DNA of 64,000 nt from Albula goreensis (taxonomy: Eukaryota > Chordata > Actinopteri > Albuliformes > Albulidae), in the NCBI GenBank assembly GCA_022829145.1, contig CM040765.1, forward strand, positions 16,163,792 to 16,227,791, in the 5' to 3' direction. Made by a program: the position numbers and the translations under genes. Position 1 is the first letter of the stretch; every line of letters starts with the position of its first letter. Shown here one piece after another: positions 1 through 11,060 of this stretch. The notes under the pieces were generated by a model. That model was not told the origin of the DNA, ran no database searches, and saw nothing but the letters and a program-made list of their open reading frames with translations.

Positions 1-278
1 AATTACACACCTGGTTGCGTTCTAATTAGCAGCAGGTTAAAATCAAATGTGTGGCGAATGCTGAGCTCTTTGTTTTGAAATAAGCAAGAGAGAGGCAGAG
101 CTGCCACAGTCATTCCACATATGTGGAAGCCTGTTTTTCCTCGATTTTCCTTTCCTTGTTTTGTTATTAAACAAACACATTTAATCTGAAACCCTCATGT
201 CAGGAGTATTTTCTAATGGTGTTGATGGCGCTGGTGAACAGGGGCGAAGAGCGATAAGTGGGACGAGGCCAGACTTAC
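1..278 (-). other. nrcam intron, beginning of the next intron
   Basis: This is the start of the intron that follows the Ig3 first-half exon. I see no sequence resembling the next NrCAM exon (expected motif TPIIYWAKEDG), so that exon lies beyond the window edge. Confidence 0.8.
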
Positions 279-390
279 AGCCCCTCTGCTATACACTCCA
301 GCTCCAGTACCTCGCCCCTCAGAACCATCTTGGTGCTGCTGGTTCCGGTCGGGACCTGGAAGGTGGGCTTTCGATCTTCCACAGGACCCT
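279..390 (-). CDS. nrcam: nrcam coding exon 8: Ig2-Ig3 linker and first half of Ig domain 3
   Basis: The 112-nt exon encodes residues 255-291: [20 protein letters not shown], then [17 protein letters not shown]. Cys287 is the first Ig3 cysteine. LECIAEGL is identical to human NrCAM. The linker [12 protein letters not shown] resembles the neurofascin linker (GTASSQMVLRG) more than mammalian NrCAM (GNASNKEELRG). The acceptor is CTCGCCGCAG and the donor GTAAGT after 279, leaving phase 2. The partner exon carrying the second Ig3 cysteine is not in the window. Confidence 0.95.
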
Positions 391-3300
391 CTGCGGCGAG
401 ACACACAGCAGGGCTGAAAAGCCCCTCTTCCACCTTTCCCATAATCCACCATTCCTGGATCCCCTCCCCCCAGTCCCTGATCCCGAAATGTAGCACATAT
501 CATGAAGATAATACCATAACAATGAAATTACTGAACACTGGGGAGTGCAAGAGGAAGGCAGAGTTTTAACCACGGGACACCGCACAGTGAGAGGGTCTGA
601 AGAGTTCTGTTAATCTCACTATGTAAATATTCCTATGTTATTTTGTGATATTTATTTTTCATATTACATATTACAGCATCCTCCTCAAAGTAAAAATGCA
701 GTGAGTATAGCCTTTTTAATGGTTTGAAACTAGTAGTATTTTGGTCGTAGTACAATTACTTAGTTTATTTCAAAAGCTTGGTAAATAGATAATTTGAGAA
801 GAAATAGTAAACATTGTAATTAGGGTCTTGCTCAGGAAAATGTTTAAAAGACACATTAATCAGGTCACATCCATGTCCTTAAAAATGCATACAGTCTGTG
901 AAGCTAGCACAACTTTTTATACCAAAACCTTACTGCAATGTTGTAAAAGGTTCAATAATGTTTTATGTGCTAGATGGAATAACTCACCCATTAGGTACTG
1001 TCAGGTACAAATGAAAAAAAAAACATTCACCACTATACCCTCTTTCCCAGTGTTAAACCAACAAAATCACATTAACAACAGGACAGACTTTTGAAAGCGG
1101 ACGAGGAGCAGACATGAGCTCTTGAATGGCAGGATGAAATGAAGAGAGCGGGAGAACATTTGATGGCGAGATAGCAGACTGCTGGGTTGTGTTTTTTAAA
1201 CAAAAATCAATGGAAGGACCAGGAAGGAACAAAAATAGGATTTGTGAGACTGGCTGAAAAACAGAACCAGGATCCTGTGAGTTACCCACTGGTTCAATTT
1301 TTCACTAAAAAAATACAAATTATTTTCATTTAAGAATAGTATTACAGGTGACAGACTTAGACTTTACTTCTTAGAAATGGTTGCTATGATTTTGCTCTCA
1401 TGTGCAATATAGTGCAATAAAGTACTACATTTAATCTGGGGGGAGGAGTATTTTATATGTTAATCATATTCCCCTTTTTTCTTTCATTGTTATGTCTATC
1501 TACAGTTAAGAGGAAGTGAAGAGAAAGGATCAAATTAATGATGTTAAAGGCAAGAGAAAGTACAACGTAGCTATTACTTGAAAAATAGTATTTGCTCTGT
1601 TGAACAAAGGTCAAGGGTGAGGTAGGTTTTCAGGTTAATATTAAGAGGTCGATTTATAGCATTGTTAAATCAGGAGAGAAGGGGAGTATCCACTAGGGGG
1701 CGCCAGCACTCACCACCAAAATAATCAGTGTCATTCAATAAAGCTGCAATTGTCTCATTGATTGCATCCACTGTAACACAACAAAAAATCATAAACATGC
1801 AACACAATACACTGAACATGCTGAACATAAATATAATACAACAAAAATGTCACAAATGCAATAAAGGTTGGAGCAACAAAAATAGTCAAATGAAATTACT
1901 GTCACAGACGAGTTTTCACAGATCAGTGACCAAAATATATGGGCATTAGTTCAACAATTTATTTCAAGGTTTCACGCACCGACTGTGAAACTGTTCTTCG
2001 GTTGTTGAAAATGAGGCATAAACGACAGGGAATCTAAGTGCGTGCAAGTCATAAAAACAAGAATTGCTCATTTAAGGCCACGCAGACACCCATTTCCAGA
2101 CCATTAAATATGTGCCCTTCAACTATAACTGTTGCTGTGGTAGCGAGGGGTTAAGGCAAGATATAAAACAACGCTCCTCTTCATCTTTAATGACCTGGCG
2201 GAATGGCCGGGGAAATGACACTTACTGTTTAAAACCTTGACAGACATGGGCTGCTTCTGCTGTATGGTTTGAGTGTGGGGGAAGCGGGCGTAGCAGATGT
2301 AGTCGCTGCGGCTGTCCTCGGGCAGCACGTTGGAGAAATAAAGGTCTCCATTTAGCGCCTGGGAAACACGTGGACTCTGAGGCAGTCTCTGAAAATCTGG
2401 ATGGAGAAGAAGACAACAAAAACAGGCAAGCTGTTTGTTGGATATACTATGGCAAGTTCAGCTCCATGATGTCATTAACATTGACATGAAAACACAAAAA
2501 GGATGCCTATTCTCACCTTATAAGCTTGTACTAATTAACATTTAAGTAATGCATTAAATGCTTAAATGTAGATGGTTCCTTGCATATGAAGATCACTTCA
2601 GCTATATTGAAAGTCTCTGACAGCCTTGTGTAGCTCCAACACCCACAGTGAAACAGTCTTAAATGCATTAATCAGTAAAGGTTTTTCAAAATGAGCTCAA
2701 TTTTTGAACATCAGTCAGCAGTGCTGACATTAGCACGGCATCTGAATGTTCTTGCCGTTTTGCAGGGGAACTCACTGTTATCCATCCAGAATATGATGGG
2801 TGGGGGGAGGCCGGCGGGGGGCCTGCACTGCAGGATAAGAGGAACGCCCTCCTGCACGTAAACGGGCTCATTCCTCTCCTTCGACCACAAGGGGGACCCT
2901 GAGAGTGGGAAAAGTAACAGTGGAACTTTAAAACAGTGTTCGTCTCAACTACATCTTTCCAGAGGTCATATTCATTTTTTAAAATGGTGGATGCAGGCCA
3001 GATATTTTCAGTGCTATTAATGAAATAATGTATGAATAAAATGTGCTGCACACATGTGCAGACAAAGGTGATGGTTTCTTGACAGCTGTTAGTTATAGGT
3101 AGGTTTGCTGACACTGTGCAGATGCAGATCTGCACATAGTCACAGTTTCTGATGCACCGGAATAATCCTTTTTATTTCTTGTCAAAGATCAAAAGGCCAA
3201 ATAGATATCTGTAGTAGGCCACATTTGCCCTTAATTGGCCACCAGTAAAATGACCCTCTTTCTTTTTCTTTTCCTCCTTTTTCTTATTAACAAAAATTAC

Positions 3301-6300
3301 ATTTGTTAATATGAACAAATATTTTTAACATATCCACAAAATATTGATGAAAGTAATATAGATGAACTAATAAATAAATGGATTGATTGTTTAATCTTTT
3401 GTCCCTCAAACTTTACTAACAGTAGAATTAATCCTCAACAATTAAGAAATCATTGAAGAAAACAAAATATTTTACCATATATTAGTATCAATGAATAGAG
3501 AATGAAATGCATTAGTTAATTCTTTGTAACATAAATGTTGCAAAATGCATGTTAATTAATGCAACCTAATTTTGCAGAGCTACCCATTCTCTCACTCCAT
3601 CCACTCTCATTCCTGTTGTCATAACTACAGAGAGTACTGAATACAGAATGCAGTTGATGCAGGAAGCCACAGTCAGATGAAAAAGGCAGTGCGGATTACC
3701 GAGGAAAATGTGGGCATGTGGTGGGAAGGTGGGCAAGCTGTAGAATGTCAGAAGGAGTCAGACTACATTACAACTGAATTCTATGGCTACCTATGAGGGA
3801 CAAACAAAGGAATGACGGCATGGGGGAAAAACTTAGAAAACATTCAGGCAGGAGCATCTATCATGCTGTCTTTCCAAATGTTTACCTTCCAGATAGAGAG
3901 ACCTGATGACAGAAAAGAGATCTTTTCAAAAGAAAAGAGAGAGAGATGTGAATGGTTAAAGCAAAAAATGTGTTACAGATTAGCCTAAGGAAACAGGATG
4001 ATCAAAGCGAAGATGAAAGATGAAATAAATACTGAGCATATGAGAGGTGCAGTGTGAGGAAGAGGCCACCGGGGGCGCAGCAGCTCAGAGTGAGCTCTTA
4101 CTGGACTGGCGGATGATGATGTTGTTGGAGACGGCAGTCCCGTGCTCGTTCCTAGCAGTGCACTGGTACACCCCCTCATACGCCTCTGCCTTCTCCCCGC
4201 TGATGTCGATCACAAGAGTGCCGGAGTTGGGCTTCATGATCACTTTGGAGTCCTTGTCTATGTCAAAATGTGTCCCATTTCTGGTCCATGAGAATCTGCG
4301 CCAAAATAATGAAGTCAATAATGGCCACTGGCTACAACAGCAATGCCATGCGTGTTTCTGTGCCTTCTAGAAACAAGCTATGTTTTCTAGCCACATCACA
4401 TTGCAGAACATCAATTGTATTTTCCACAGAACCTTAATAAATCCTTAATTTCAAATGCATTTGCATTTAAACAACTCTAAAGTCATTCCTGAGCAAATTC
4501 AGGTCATTGTGATTGGACATGCTGTGACACGGCACTCATTTCTTGCTTGCACTACGATATGCCACTCTGTATTAGCCCTCTGTAATCACTGCAGTAAGTT
4601 GTAAATGTTTGTAAAGTTGGGTTCATGAAAGCATCATGCATGTCTGTTAAAGCTAATAGAAACATGTGACCTTAGTGGACTGATGTGGGTCATCCTGCCT
4701 GATCCCAGGTCAGTGTGGGGTGAACATTGTACTGAGCATGCTCAGACGGACTCTTACGTGGGGTGAGGCTTTCCTTTGGCCTCACAGTGGATGACAATGT
4801 TCTCCCGTGGGTCGATGATGTAATCCTTCGGAGACTGGTGTGTTATGGTCGGTGGCTGCGGCACTGTGTTTCAAACGCAAGCAATTTTAATCAGGCTTTT
4901 CCAGAATTTACACCGACAGCCAAGTTTTATAACAGCGACTATGCTAAAGCACACAAAAATGCCATGCCTTCAGTCAGTTCAAAATCAACAGCAAGCTGGA
5001 TAAAGCACACAGAACAGAAAATAGCCTAATTATACAACAACAGGAAACATCATGCAATATAATTAAGCTGTACATCATCTTTCCTGTAAAATATTTCAAA
5101 AAATCATATGCATCATTATACAAGTAAGCAAAACAACTGATATACTGGATATGACAGAAAGATACTAAAGCTTTTCAGGAAAGCTCTGCTTATAACAGTT
5201 AACAAACAAGATAAACACACACCAAGACAATAACCCAGATACGTGCAAAAATAATATCACGCCAAACCCACACTCAGAAATACAAAAGAAAAGACTGATA
5301 GCATAGCAATAAACTGCACAAGCTTTTCAAACCACACTAATGCCACAGCAGGCACAGAAGCACTTACATCCTTCCAGAACTTTCGCTTTTTCCAGCACAA
5401 ACATGACAGACACAGTGAAGAAAATGAGACATAAGAACTGAATAAACATCTGGCACGGGATTCCATTTGTTCCTGAAAATGTGGGTCTATCATTCTGACT
5501 TTCATTGATGCACAATCTGTCCAGGAACCAGGCACATTTGTCTAGCCAAAACAAAGAATACTGAAGTTCTGTCAGACTGGTTACAGTAAACAACTCTAGG
5601 TAATGTTTCTGTTTGCGATTATGAACTTACAATATACAGCACCATGATGTGGAAGTAGGTCAAACAAAAAATGTGAAACAAAAAAAAATGAGGTGGGGGA
5701 GTTAGATTGTTAAAAATATATCAAAGATGCTGGTTGTTTAGAAACATACTAAACTTTAATTAAGAACAAGATTACATCCATGTTTGTGTAACATTTATCA
5801 TCATAAAAATTCATTAGATGTAATCAAATAAAAAAGTAATCAGCTGAGGATGAGAGCAAGCGTTTAAACTGGCAACTTGTAAACTTATGTAAAATGATTA
5901 AAAAACAGGTTCAGGGTTAGTACCAGTTGAGAAATCCCATGAGCCTGCAGTGCAGAAGAGCTACACCCAGCAGTGAACAGAGTTCTTTAATGTGCAGGTG
6001 AGATAGCAGAACACACGCTGCCTGTGCTGTGGACACATGCAGTGATGAATCAGAGGTAGCAAACAGATGCCAATTTCAACCCAAAGAGACTTTCATCAGA
6101 CAAAAAGCAACGCATTCCCAGGGAGGTCTAAACCCTCAGAGTCAATACAGTGGGTGAATCCAATCTGCACGGTCCAGAGGGAAGAGTCAGTAGCCAGAGG
6201 CAGAGTTCAGCGGAGGATCTGACCCCGTTTACTCTCCAAAAACCTCCATTCTTATTCTAATTCTCAACGAGCAGATATTCCGCATACTAAGCGATATAGG

Positions 6301-7109
6301 AAGAGTATCACCCTTTGTTCGCTTGGAAAGAGTTGATAGAAAGGCTTTGGTCTGGCTTTATAAGGTCTATAAAAAGTCATGACAAATTAGGTTTTGAATT
6401 AATCTGATAACAGGAATGAAAAGCCATTTTAGACGGAAGCAATTCATAAAGGAATTCATAAAGGAATCGTCTCTAACGCATATCCCAGAGAAACATATGG
6501 TTGCAGTGTAGGGACCTGAGAAGAGGACTGGAGGTATATTAGACTTCTAAATTAGGTAGATTAGAGTTCTGGGTGACCTCCTTTTAAGATTTTACATGTA
6601 AATCTTTAGAAGTCTTGAATGTTTTTACTCTCCCTCTCCAGACTGAAATTTCATTATATTTTCCAGTCAAATTTCAAGCCTGTCTTTTTTTTTCCTGGAC
6701 AACCTTCTCCTCAGTCTATATGTTCTACCCAGATCTGACATGGTGGATGCTATATTGACCAGTCACCACATGGGTGCTCTGATAAATAGTTATTAATATC
6801 AAAAATATTTTACATAGCAAAAATATTTTAGGTGAAACAATCATTCATTAATATGTCTCAAGTCTTGATCAAGCCAAAAAAATTTGTCAGGTATCAACAG
6901 TAAGTGAATATAGGATTTTTGGATTGGCTGAAGTGGCAAATTACAGCCATCACGTACATATCAGAACTTTAATCCCCTTTGAGACATTTAATGTGCTATT
7001 ATGATGAGTACTTACGGTCAAGAGGCACTTCTAATGCGGAGGTCATATGACCCAGGAACAGAATAAGCAGAGGTCCTCCGTGTAGACCACGCTTCCTCTT
7101 CTCCTCCAT
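279..7109 (-). CDS. nrcam: nrcam, neuronal cell adhesion molecule, N-terminal part (8 coding exons)
   Basis: The spliced protein of about 291 residues matches vertebrate NrCAM from the signal peptide into the third Ig domain. Diagnostic strings include [80 protein letters not shown] and [10 protein letters not shown]. NrCAM is a type I membrane protein of the L1 family. It acts in axon growth and guidance and in node of Ranvier assembly, binding other Ig-CAMs outside the cell and ankyrin inside. The closest alternative is neurofascin, which has a clearly different Ig1 (HWTRNSRFF in place of [10 protein letters not shown]). The exon phases are consistent throughout: 1, 1, 2, 1, 1, 1, 1, 2. The gene continues past position 1, so Ig3 is incomplete here. 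The species copy (a or b paralogue) cannot be told from this window. Confidence 0.96.
391..1713 (-). other. nrcam intron between cassette exon 7 and exon 8
   Basis: AT-rich intron with short A and T runs. No coding match or recognisable repeat was seen. The ORFs here are not supported by any homology. Confidence 0.8.
1714..1770 (-). CDS. nrcam: nrcam coding exon 7: 19-residue cassette between Ig2 and Ig3
   Basis: The 57-nt exon encodes [19 protein letters not shown] with the flanking split codons. Human NrCAM has SVDELNDTIAANLSDTEFYG at this place, the 19-residue alternative exon often called AE19. The exon is phase 1 in and 1 out and a multiple of three, so skipping keeps the frame (a lysine would join LN to GPVEDR). 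It carries two N-glycosylation sequons, Asn240-Glu-Thr and Asn248-Asp-Thr. The acceptor is TTGTGTTACAG and the donor GTGAGT. Confidence 0.9.
2226..2396 (-). CDS. nrcam: nrcam coding exon 6: second half of Ig domain 2
   Basis: The 171-nt exon encodes residues 179-235: [56 protein letters not shown]. Cys213 closes the Ig2 disulfide. The acceptor CTCCATCCAG precedes 2396 and the donor GTAAGT follows 2226. [13 protein letters not shown] and [10 protein letters not shown] are shared with human NrCAM, while neurofascin differs (NVMLQD, FTHTIQQKNP). Confidence 0.96.
2776..2898 (-). CDS. nrcam: nrcam coding exon 5: first half of Ig domain 2
   Basis: The 123-nt exon encodes the split Arg138 and residues 139-178: [17 protein letters not shown], then [20 protein letters not shown] and MDN. 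Cys162 is the first Ig2 cysteine and Trp175 the core tryptophan. Human NrCAM has [23 protein letters not shown] and the same exon phases (1 in, 1 out). The acceptor is CTCTCAG and the donor GTGAGT. Confidence 0.95.
2899..4101 (-). other. nrcam intron within the Ig1-Ig2 region
   Basis: AT-rich intron. It contains nested short palindromes around 3539-3576 (TGCAAAAT and ATTTTGCA arms around TTAATTAA) and a GA-rich patch near 3900-3950. No exon was seen. Confidence 0.8.
4102..4295 (-). CDS. nrcam: nrcam coding exon 4: second half of Ig domain 1
   Basis: The 194-nt exon encodes residues 74-137. It holds the Ig core tryptophan (Trp76 in FSWTRNG), an N-glycosylation sequon (Asn79-Gly-Thr), and the tyrosine corner with the second disulfide cysteine (EGVYQC, Cys118). 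It ends NNIIIRQS. The acceptor is TTTTGGCGCAG and the donor GTAAGA. Identity with tetrapod NrCAM is very high, especially in [15 protein letters not shown] and the TARNEHG stretch. Confidence 0.96.
4296..4757 (-). other. nrcam intron splitting Ig domain 1
   Basis: A 462-bp intron between two exons of Ig1, with a consensus donor (GTAAGA) and acceptor (GGCGCAG). Nothing else was recognised in it. Confidence 0.85.
4758..4863 (-). CDS. nrcam: nrcam coding exon 3: first half of Ig domain 1
   Basis: The 106-nt exon encodes residues 38-73: [18 protein letters not shown], then [17 protein letters not shown]. Cys64 in IHCEA is the first cysteine of the Ig1 disulfide. The acceptor AAACACAG stands before 4863 and the donor is GTAAGA after 4758. 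Phase 1 in and phase 2 out fits the neighbouring exons exactly. Human NrCAM has [20 protein letters not shown] here. Confidence 0.95.
5368..5385 (-). CDS. nrcam: nrcam coding exon 2: 18-nt microexon (PKVLEG)
   Basis: Eighteen bases encode PKVLEG, residues 32-37, matching human NrCAM PKLLED at the same point. It enters and leaves in phase 1, so it can be skipped without a frame change, giving LDLPQPP instead of LDPKVLEGLPQPP. The donor is a perfect GTAAGT. The acceptor is odd: it is preceded by GCTGGAAAAAG, with the pyrimidine tract further upstream. The homologous six-residue exon is known to be alternatively spliced in L1-family genes. It is too short for ORF finders. Confidence 0.85.
5386..7015 (-). 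other. nrcam intron between signal-peptide exon and microexon
   Basis: No repeat family was recognised. A tandem pair of AATTCATAAAGGA lies near 6446-6471. The remainder is AT-rich unique-looking sequence. Confidence 0.75.
7016..7109 (-). CDS. nrcam: nrcam coding exon 1: signal peptide
   Basis: The exon encodes residues 1-31. A basic start ([12 protein letters not shown]) is followed by a hydrophobic core ([10 protein letters not shown]) and a small-residue cleavage region (TSA, probably cut after residue 25). The mature N-terminus is then LEVPLD. Human NrCAM has the same layout, with [11 protein letters not shown] at this place. The donor is GTAAGT at 7015-7010, leaving phase 1 (a single C), which either completes a proline with the microexon or a leucine if the microexon is skipped. 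The ATG at 7109 is chosen because the signal peptide follows directly and the Kozak context is good. Confidence 0.93.
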
Positions 7110-7183
7110 GGCTGATGATCCGGTGAACGCAGGTGTCGTCCAAGCACCTCAGATCCCACCTCACATCCACGTCTGCTGGGCAG
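7110..7183 (-). other. nrcam: 5' untranslated part of the nrcam start-codon exon
   Basis: On the minus strand a pyrimidine-rich run ending CTTCCTCTTCCTCAG places an acceptor just before 7183. About 74 nt of untranslated leader then lead to the ATG at 7109. The ATG sits in a good context (GCCATGG). A second possible acceptor, CTGCCCAG, lies 8 nt further in, so the exact exon edge is uncertain. Confidence 0.7.
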
Positions 7184-9265
7184 CTGAGGAAGAGGAAGCA
7201 GGTATCGTTTATGAAAGCCACCCATGGACACAGAATTCATCAAGAGTGGGGCCCATTTCTGACAGTAAAAAGCCCAAGTACGTGGATGTCACACCTACAC
7301 CTACTCGGAGAGGGATAAGCCAATCTTGTTGCGCTGTGGCGGGGTTTGCTGTGAGCTATCGTGTGATAGTACAGTACTCTTTGTGCTCTTGGATATGAGG
7401 GTTCATGTGAGCCCATTAAGCCATAGTAATTACAGTCATGTCTGCAAAACTGTTAGAGCTTCCAGGCTAGCGTATTGATTTCATTTCATGAGAGTGACAT
7501 TCCAAATGGTCACACTGTCTGGTTCCCTAAAAATGAGGTGACACAGAAAACACACGGTGAACTGGAAATCCCTGTGTTTTATCTATCACATGAAGCACTC
7601 TTGAGAACAACCCCACAGACTGTAGTTCATGTCCTATATTTAAAGGGAGACATGGGCACAATATCACTTATGGTGATAGAGAAGCATTCAAGAGCCTTTC
7701 AGGTAGTGGAATCAGTAATCAGTGCCTGTCTGTGGATTAAACAAATGTAAGCATGACTGCATTTTAACACAGTAAAACAATTATCTCTAAGACTCATAGT
7801 TCCCATTAAGTCCTAAAAGCGTTACTGGAGGATGGCATCAACAGATGTTTGAGCCCATATTGAATCCTAGTGGGACTGTAGTCTTTTCCAGGTAAATGAG
7901 CTTTGCATGCATTATTCATGGCTGAGAATCCATCACAGAGAGACACTCTCTTTCAAGGTGAGACTTTCATAACAATAAAGCCAGGTCAGGACAGGAGCCC
8001 AACACGACGTGTTTAAGAATTACTGCAGTCTCTGCACCACCTACAGCACCAAGACCAGGGCCCAAGGAATGTGCTTAACCATCCATGTTATCAGTTAGGC
8101 ACTACTGGCAAGGTCAGGAATATATGAAAGGTGTTGAGCTGTCTAAGAAAATGACGTGTATAAATGTAGAAAAGCATTTTTGTGGAATTTCAACTGAATG
8201 CGATGAAAGAAATAACATCTGCAGTAAAGGTTTGGGATTTCCACTCTGTGTTTTGAAGATCGTGTGGTGAATGAGTCGGATGATAAATACATAAATGGAA
8301 ATGGGAATCAAACATATGGAGCAGAATAGTTTTTGCCAAAGCCTTTTAAGAAGAAAGAAAATGTTCCACAAAGGCAAAAGAGTCTGCAGAATGCACATCT
8401 AATTGTAATGTAACCACACAATTCAAAAAACCGTTCTGGTTGGCCTGAGGGGTGGCTATAGATATACATCGCCTCCTCTCAGGAGGAACTTGAAAAATCT
8501 TGAATGCGGAGCTTCAACCGGGGATCGATGAAGAATGAAACTGCCAGTCAAGTGTCTGGAGATGAAAGATTCCTTTGTTTCCAGGCAGCTAGACTGTGCC
8601 ATTATCTACAAAGCAGAAGGCACTCTCTAACAGTGAGACAATATATTCTGACACCAAAAACCCATAAATAGGCCAGAGGATCCAATTTGTTAAGCTGTCA
8701 AAGAGCACAGAGTGGGGAGGATACTTTGTTGGTAATGGAAAAATAACTATACTTTAGTAGTAAATACTACGATCACACCACCGGATTCACCAGCAGTGTT
8801 ACAACAAGCCAGGCTTGATTTCTACTTGCTCAGTGATTCAATGGTAATTATTCATTAGTCCATTTCAGTAGGCACAATGTTCTAATTTTTGGTTTCCCCC
8901 AGAGACATGGTTCATTGACAAGCTGTATTTTGTAATGCAATACCTTACCAAATGCATCCATAGGATGTCAATTACACTGAGCTAAATGATTGGGCCTGCT
9001 CTCACAAGTCATTAATTTACAGATCCGGGCTGACAGATTCATTATTTGTGCATAGAGGGAGAGACTGAATGTAGTCACATGTCTTCCACCCAACAATTAA
9101 ACCCTAGAGCATCCAAACTGCCAGTGTACCACTGTGTCACGCTGTACAATTCCTTTTCAATAATGACAAAATGAATGAAAGACACTCAGGAAATATCAGG
9201 AAACAGCTGTAGCTGGCATAATAAGTAGCTTTGCAAATACATATCCTTCTTGAATTTAGCTAAAA

Positions 9266-9402
9266 ACACACATGCATGCACGCAAGCACACACACATACC
9301 ACACACATACATTCACAGTTACACACACAAATATATACACATACACATGTGTATCCATATGCACACATTCATGCACACACACAAGTATACAAATACATAC
9401 AT
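9266..9402. repeat. imperfect CA-rich microsatellite
   Basis: Interrupted CA repeats with ATAC and CATG variants. Confidence 0.85.
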
Positions 9403-9559
9403 TCAAGCCCTTTTCTGTTAGGGGTTAATGAGAGACATGCCTTATCATCACTGACACCATATCCTCAGGCCCCTCATGTCCCCACTAAGGCTATTAAATT
9501 GTCAACACTAATTCCTTACCACACACAAACTAAATTACTTTGTTATGTCTGTCCATAGC

Positions 9560-11060
9560 GGTTTGTTTTTAATTGGCTGCAATCAAAATACGCCCCCTGG
9601 CTGTAGGAGGTCCCGTGGCAGAAATGGCCTCAGACGGCCATGTAGCACAGCGCTGGGAGCTCTTGTGTTTATTGGTGCTCGGGTAATTTAGTGCTGATTG
9701 GGGGGCCCAGACACTGTCATCTTCAAACCTGCCACACGCAAAGCCCCTCGTGCGAGACCTAGCAACGAGCGGCCATGGTCACAAATCACCGCGCAAAGCG
9801 GCCGGCCACCGCAGACGATCTGACAGACCATAACTCACAGGAGATATTTCATATTGGTGTGCACTGGTTTCGTGCCTTGCGTGTGCTGTGTGGAAAATTA
9901 GATTAGGTTCCTTCGCTTAAAGGTTTTGTACAGGGGCCTTCAGGTGGCAGACGGAGTGTGAGACATGTCCATGATATGGTGGTGTGTCCCTGTGGCTGAG
10001 AATCTCAATCCCAACAGTGTTATTTTCAGCTACAGTCCCAGGTCCTCATTGGCAAGGCAGCGACTGCCTTGGCTTTCCAGGGTAAGAGCTGAGCATGATG
10101 GTCTGTTTCAAAAGTCTGATCACACTCCAGCTACTTCCCCTGGCCAGGCAGGAATGTCCTGAAAATTTGTGAACGGACTCTCCTTTAACAACAGATATGT
10201 AATAACTATAACATCTGTTTCTAACCTGGAATAATGTAATAACAATGGTCCACTCCATTGCTCTAAACAGTGAGCAAGTGACTACTTAATCAATAACCAA
10301 GTGAAAGCAATAGGATCTCTTATGGAGGAAAATAATGAGGCAACCAGCTCTCCCCTAACATGATGCATGAGATTGCAAGACCTTTTCATATGCTTCAAAG
10401 TCAGCTATTACTTCCTTATCTGATTAGCTGGTTGTGTTAATCCATAAAAAATAATACCTTCAATAAAGTTAACAGCACTTCTAAAATATGTTTCTGTGTG
10501 TACACAATAGCACACTTTCATAAATGATCCTGGAATGAAATGAATTCTCTGAAAGGGAAAAAAAAATCCTCTTTGAATCTGATGACAGTAATACAATAAA
10601 TATACATTAAGTGTCACAAATTGTGAATGCCCTCTTGAAGCAGTTTCGTCATGGTTTGATTGCATTTTCAGAGCCTTTCAATATTCACTTCATGCCCCGT
10701 TTTCAGGCCTCTCTTCCTCGCTGTGATGTCGGCCAAATTGGCAGGCTCTCCCGAGCGTGGAGCGTCTGTAGCTCAGAGAGCCAGCCGCTTCAAGCCTGTG
10801 ACATCTCCACTGTGCAGATGAATAAGAGCAGGGTAAGCGGCTTCCTCAAAAGCAAATTCATTTTACGGAGTTGATGTGTTTGGGCGAGAGACGATGTTTA
10901 CAGAGACGTGCACATTTCCGCTCCGGTGTTAGCATTAGCTCGACAGCCGGGCCTCGCTGCCTAGATTAATGTCACCCTCTCCGCCAACCTTTAATGCGGT
11001 CTGACCTTTTCGGCCCCGGCCAGCGCCCTCATCCAGACTGCTCCTGATTGGCTGATCAAA
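9560..11060. promoter_or_regulatory. run of GC-richer intronic blocks, possible conserved noncoding sequence
   Basis: Blocks at about 9570-9840 and 10670-11060 are noticeably richer in G, C and CpG than the surrounding intron and contain homeodomain-like cores. No gene was recognised. A GTAAGC donor-like string at 10833 has no convincing acceptor or homologous peptide. Confidence 0.2.

Noticed and set aside
2686-3135. A 149-codon minus-strand frame across the Ig2 exon
   Set aside because: It is in a different frame from the nrcam exon at 2898-2776, which has homology and splice sites. This frame is a shadow.
4047-5029. Plus-strand open frames (4047-4370 and 4763-5029) opposite nrcam exons
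   Set aside because: They are antisense shadows of conserved Ig1 exons and have no independent support.
9250-9558. Coding potential of CA-rich frames (poly Thr-His)
   Set aside because: Pure microsatellite translation.
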